Shown piece by piece: positions 31,921 through 33,785 of a stretch of DNA of 33,785 nucleotides (the first letter of the stretch is position 1; each line of letters begins with the position of its first letter). Origin of the DNA: an uncultured Lachnospiraceae bacterium (GTDB lineage: Bacteria > Bacillota > Clostridia > Lachnospirales > Lachnospiraceae); the NCBI GenBank assembly GCA_959022495.1, contig CAUEYX010000032.1:1-33785 (forward strand), given 5' to 3'. Below the pieces are notes generated by a model. The model did no database searches and was not told the origin of the DNA. It saw only the letters and a list, made by a program, of their open reading frames with translations. A program made the position numbers and the translations under genes.

Positions 31921-33642
31921 ATGCATACACTCAGAAAATTTATCAACTATTATGCGCCGTACAAGACGGTCTTTTTTATTGACCTGATCTGCGCCGCATT
32001 AATCAGTATCGTGGATCTGGCTTATCCGCAGATCCTCCGCACGATGACAAATACACTTTTTACGGAAAACAGCTCTGTGATCCTGCGCGCGCTTCCCCTC
32101 CTGGCCGCCGTGCTTTTCGTTATGTATATCGTCCAGAGCCTGTGTAAATATTATGTGAGCTATCAGGGACATATGATGGGCGCGCACATGGAGAGAGACA
32201 TGCGCCAGCAGCTATTCGATCATTATGAAAAGCTTTCTTTTTCTTATTACAGCAGGAACAATTCCGGACAGATGATGAGCAAACTTGTGTCCGATCTGTT
32301 TGACATCGCTGAGTTTGCCCACCACGGACCGGAAAACCTGTTTATTTCTGTTGTAAAAATCGCAGGCTCCTTTGTGTTCCTTTTCTTGATTAACTGGAGG
32401 CTCGCCCTGCCGCTTATTGCGCTGGTCCTCTGCATGTTTATTTTCTCCTTCCGCCAGAACCAGCGGATGCAGGAAACATTCATGGAAAACCGCAGAAAAA
32501 TCGGGGATGTCAACTCCAGCCTCCAGGATACGCTCGCGGGCATCCGCGTGGTCCAGTCTTTTGCCAACGAAGAAATTGAACGGGATAAATTCAAAAAAAG
32601 CAACCACGCCTTCCTGATTTCTAAGAAGAACAACTACAACTGTATGGGCAGTTTCATGGGATGGAACTTATTCTTCCAGGGAATGATGTATCTGGTCACT
32701 CTTGTCTTCGGCGGATACCTGATCGCCAAAGGACTTATGAACGCCGGAGATCTCGCCATGTATGCTCTGTATATCGGAATTTTTATCAGCCCGATCCAGA
32801 TTCTTGTGGAACTCATTGAGATGATGCAGAAAGGGCTCGCCGGATTCCGCCGCTTCCTGGATGTGATGGAGACAGAGCCAGAGATCGTGGACGCCCCGGG
32901 TTCTCAGCCACTGGAAAATATAAAGGGCAGAGTCTGCTATGAAGATGTCTCCTTCCATTACAGTGATGACGAGACTCCCGTGCTCTCCCATGTGTCCATC
33001 GAGATCCCTGCCGGAAAATCCATTGCCCTTGTAGGACCTTCGGGAAGCGGCAAGACAACGATCTGTTCACTCCTCCCCCGCTTCTACGACGTAACTGGCG
33101 GCAGAATCACCATTGACGGCAGGGATGTGCGTACACTGACACTTAAAAGTCTGCGCAGCCAGATTGGCATGGTACAGCAGGATGTCTATCTCTTCGCCGG
33201 AACAATCCGGGATAACATCGCTTACGGAAAACCCGGTGCCTCCATGGATGAAATCATCGAAGCAGCAAAACGTGCCAATATCCATGACTTTATCCAGGAA
33301 CTGCCGGAGGGGTACAATACCTATGTCGGGGAGCGTGGCGCCCGCCTCTCCGGCGGACAGAAGCAGCGCATCTCCATTGCCCGCGTTTTCCTTAAGAATC
33401 CACCCATTCTGATCCTGGATGAGGCCACCAGCGCCCTGGACAATGAGAGTGAACGCTGGATTCAGCAGAGCCTGGAAGAACTCTCCAAAAACCGTACCAC
33501 CATCACCATCGCCCACAGGCTCTCCACCATCCGCGGCGCGGACGAAATCATCGTCATCACCGAAGATGGAATCGCAGAACGCGGAACACATGAAAGCCTG
33601 CTCTCCAAAAACGGAATTTATGCACACTATTATAATATGTAA
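31921..33642 (+). CDS. ABC exporter, fused membrane and ATPase domains (MsbA/LmrA type)
   Basis: This 573-residue half-transporter works as a dimer to export lipids, drugs or peptides. Residues 1-310 hold about six membrane segments (for example VFFIDLICAALISIVDLAY and LLAAVLFVMYIVQSLCKYYV), with the coupling-helix region RQQLFDHYEKLSFSYYSRNN. The ATPase half has Walker A GPSGSGKTT (372-380), Q-loop MVQQDVYLF, signature LSGGQKQR near 475-482, Walker B ILILDEATSALD near 496-507 and the switch His in TIAHRLSTI. AAAGGAG lies 7 nt before the ATG. No partner exporter follows in the window, so it may be a homodimer. The substrate is unknown. The stop codon abuts repeat copy C. Confidence 0.93.
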   Translation: MHTLRKFINYYAPYKTVFFIDLICAALISIVDLAYPQILRTMTNTLFTENSSVILRALPLLAAVLFVMYIVQSLCKYYVSYQGHMMGAHMERDMRQQLFDHYEKLSFSYYSRNNSGQMMSKLVSDLFDIAEFAHHGPENLFISVVKIAGSFVFLFLINWRLALPLIALVLCMFIFSFRQNQRMQETFMENRRKIGDVNSSLQDTLAGIRVVQSFANEEIERDKFKKSNHAFLISKKNNYNCMGSFMGWNLFFQGMMYLVTLVFGGYLIAKGLMNAGDLAMYALYIGIFISPIQILVELIEMMQKGLAGFRRFLDVMETEPEIVDAPGSQPLENIKGRVCYEDVSFHYSDDETPVLSHVSIEIPAGKSIALVGPSGSGKTTICSLLPRFYDVTGGRITIDGRDVRTLTLKSLRSQIGMVQQDVYLFAGTIRDNIAYGKPGASMDEIIEAAKRANIHDFIQELPEGYNTYVGERGARLSGGQKQRISIARVFLKNPPILILDEATSALDNESERWIQQSLEELSKNRTTITIAHRLSTIRGADEIIVITEDGIAERGTHESLLSKNGIYAHYYNM

Positions 33643-33785
33643 AATCTGGATTTGCCGGGGAGATTCGCAGGGTCAGCGGCAGATCGGACGAAAACCGGCG
33701 GAGCGGGGTGTCGAAGACGTATTCTACGCGGGGGGTGTGGGTGGCTTCGGTTCCGCTCCATGGAACAAGAAAAATAACGAAATCC
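33643..33785 (+). repeat. Long palindromic repeat element, copy C (cut by window end)
   Basis: Directly after the exporter stop TAA the element starts with AATCTGGATTTGC (33643-33655). The 143 bp present are the reverse complement of 517-659 of copy A with only a few differences, for example around CCCACACCCC. The sequence ends part-way into the first arm of the central hairpin. In relation to the upstream gene the orientation is the same as in copies A and B. Confidence 0.9.

Noticed and set aside
1..33785. CRISPR arrays, tRNA/rRNA genes, prophage or toxin-antitoxin systems
   Set aside because: I looked for regular short repeats, tRNA-like cloverleaf sequences and typical mobile-element genes and saw none. 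The only dispersed repeat is the palindromic family.

Overview
The window looks like a chromosomal segment from a low- to mid-GC Gram-positive anaerobe, most likely a Lachnospiraceae-type Clostridia member. This placement is inferred from gene content and not from any search. The pointers are a secA-prfB pair with a programmed frameshift, HPr kinase next to a ROK glucokinase, class III fructose-1,6-bisphosphatase, long-form HPF, DUF1846, a phosphoglycerate-mutase-like 'proposed homoserine kinase' beside homoserine dehydrogenase, and a eukaryote-type HisA. I see no tRNA, rRNA, CRISPR array, transposase or phage gene. Nearly all of the window is housekeeping chromosome.

Layout. 1-659: a non-coding, strongly palindromic repeat (copy A). 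659-6967 (minus): secA, prfB, hom and apgM/ThrB-like, probably one transcription unit read towards the repeat. 7087-7854: orphan eukaryote-type hisA. 7985-8323: small acidic lipoprotein. 8402-11995 (minus): dapB, fbp and a group-2 RpoD-like sigma factor. 12169-12798 (minus): two-OB-fold SSB-like protein. 13013-16113 (plus): typA, a PsiE-like membrane protein and hpf. 16261-16908 (minus): IMPACT/YigZ protein. 17099-19717 (plus): class A PBP. 19889-23745 (minus): uvrC, hprK and glk. 23789-24552: repeat copy B. 24553-26598 (minus): ftsH. 26814-28286 (plus): DUF1846. 28538-30151 (plus): pyrG with a terminator-containing leader. 30252-30827 (plus): DUF4230. 30836-31774 (minus): tRNA-dihydrouridine synthase. 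31921-33642 (plus): ABC exporter. 33643-33785: repeat copy C, cut by the window end.

The genes fall into a few functional groups: translation and ribosome factors (prfB, typA, hpf, dus), secretion and membrane quality control (secA, ftsH), aspartate-family amino acids (hom, ThrB-like, dapB), carbon control (fbp, hprK, glk), cell wall (PBP), DNA maintenance (uvrC, SSB-like) and nucleotide supply (pyrG).

The feature I would look at first is the repeat family. Its three copies carry long nested inverted repeats (a central stem of about 35 bp inside a palindrome of about 370 bp). In all three, the same terminus (AATCTGGATTTGC in gene sense) begins directly at the stop codon TAA of the upstream gene, in the same orientation relative to that gene. 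Copy B also has the terminus inverted at its far end, where it touches the uvrC promoter. It could be a MITE-like mobile element that targets gene ends, a structured 3'-UTR/terminator family, or both.
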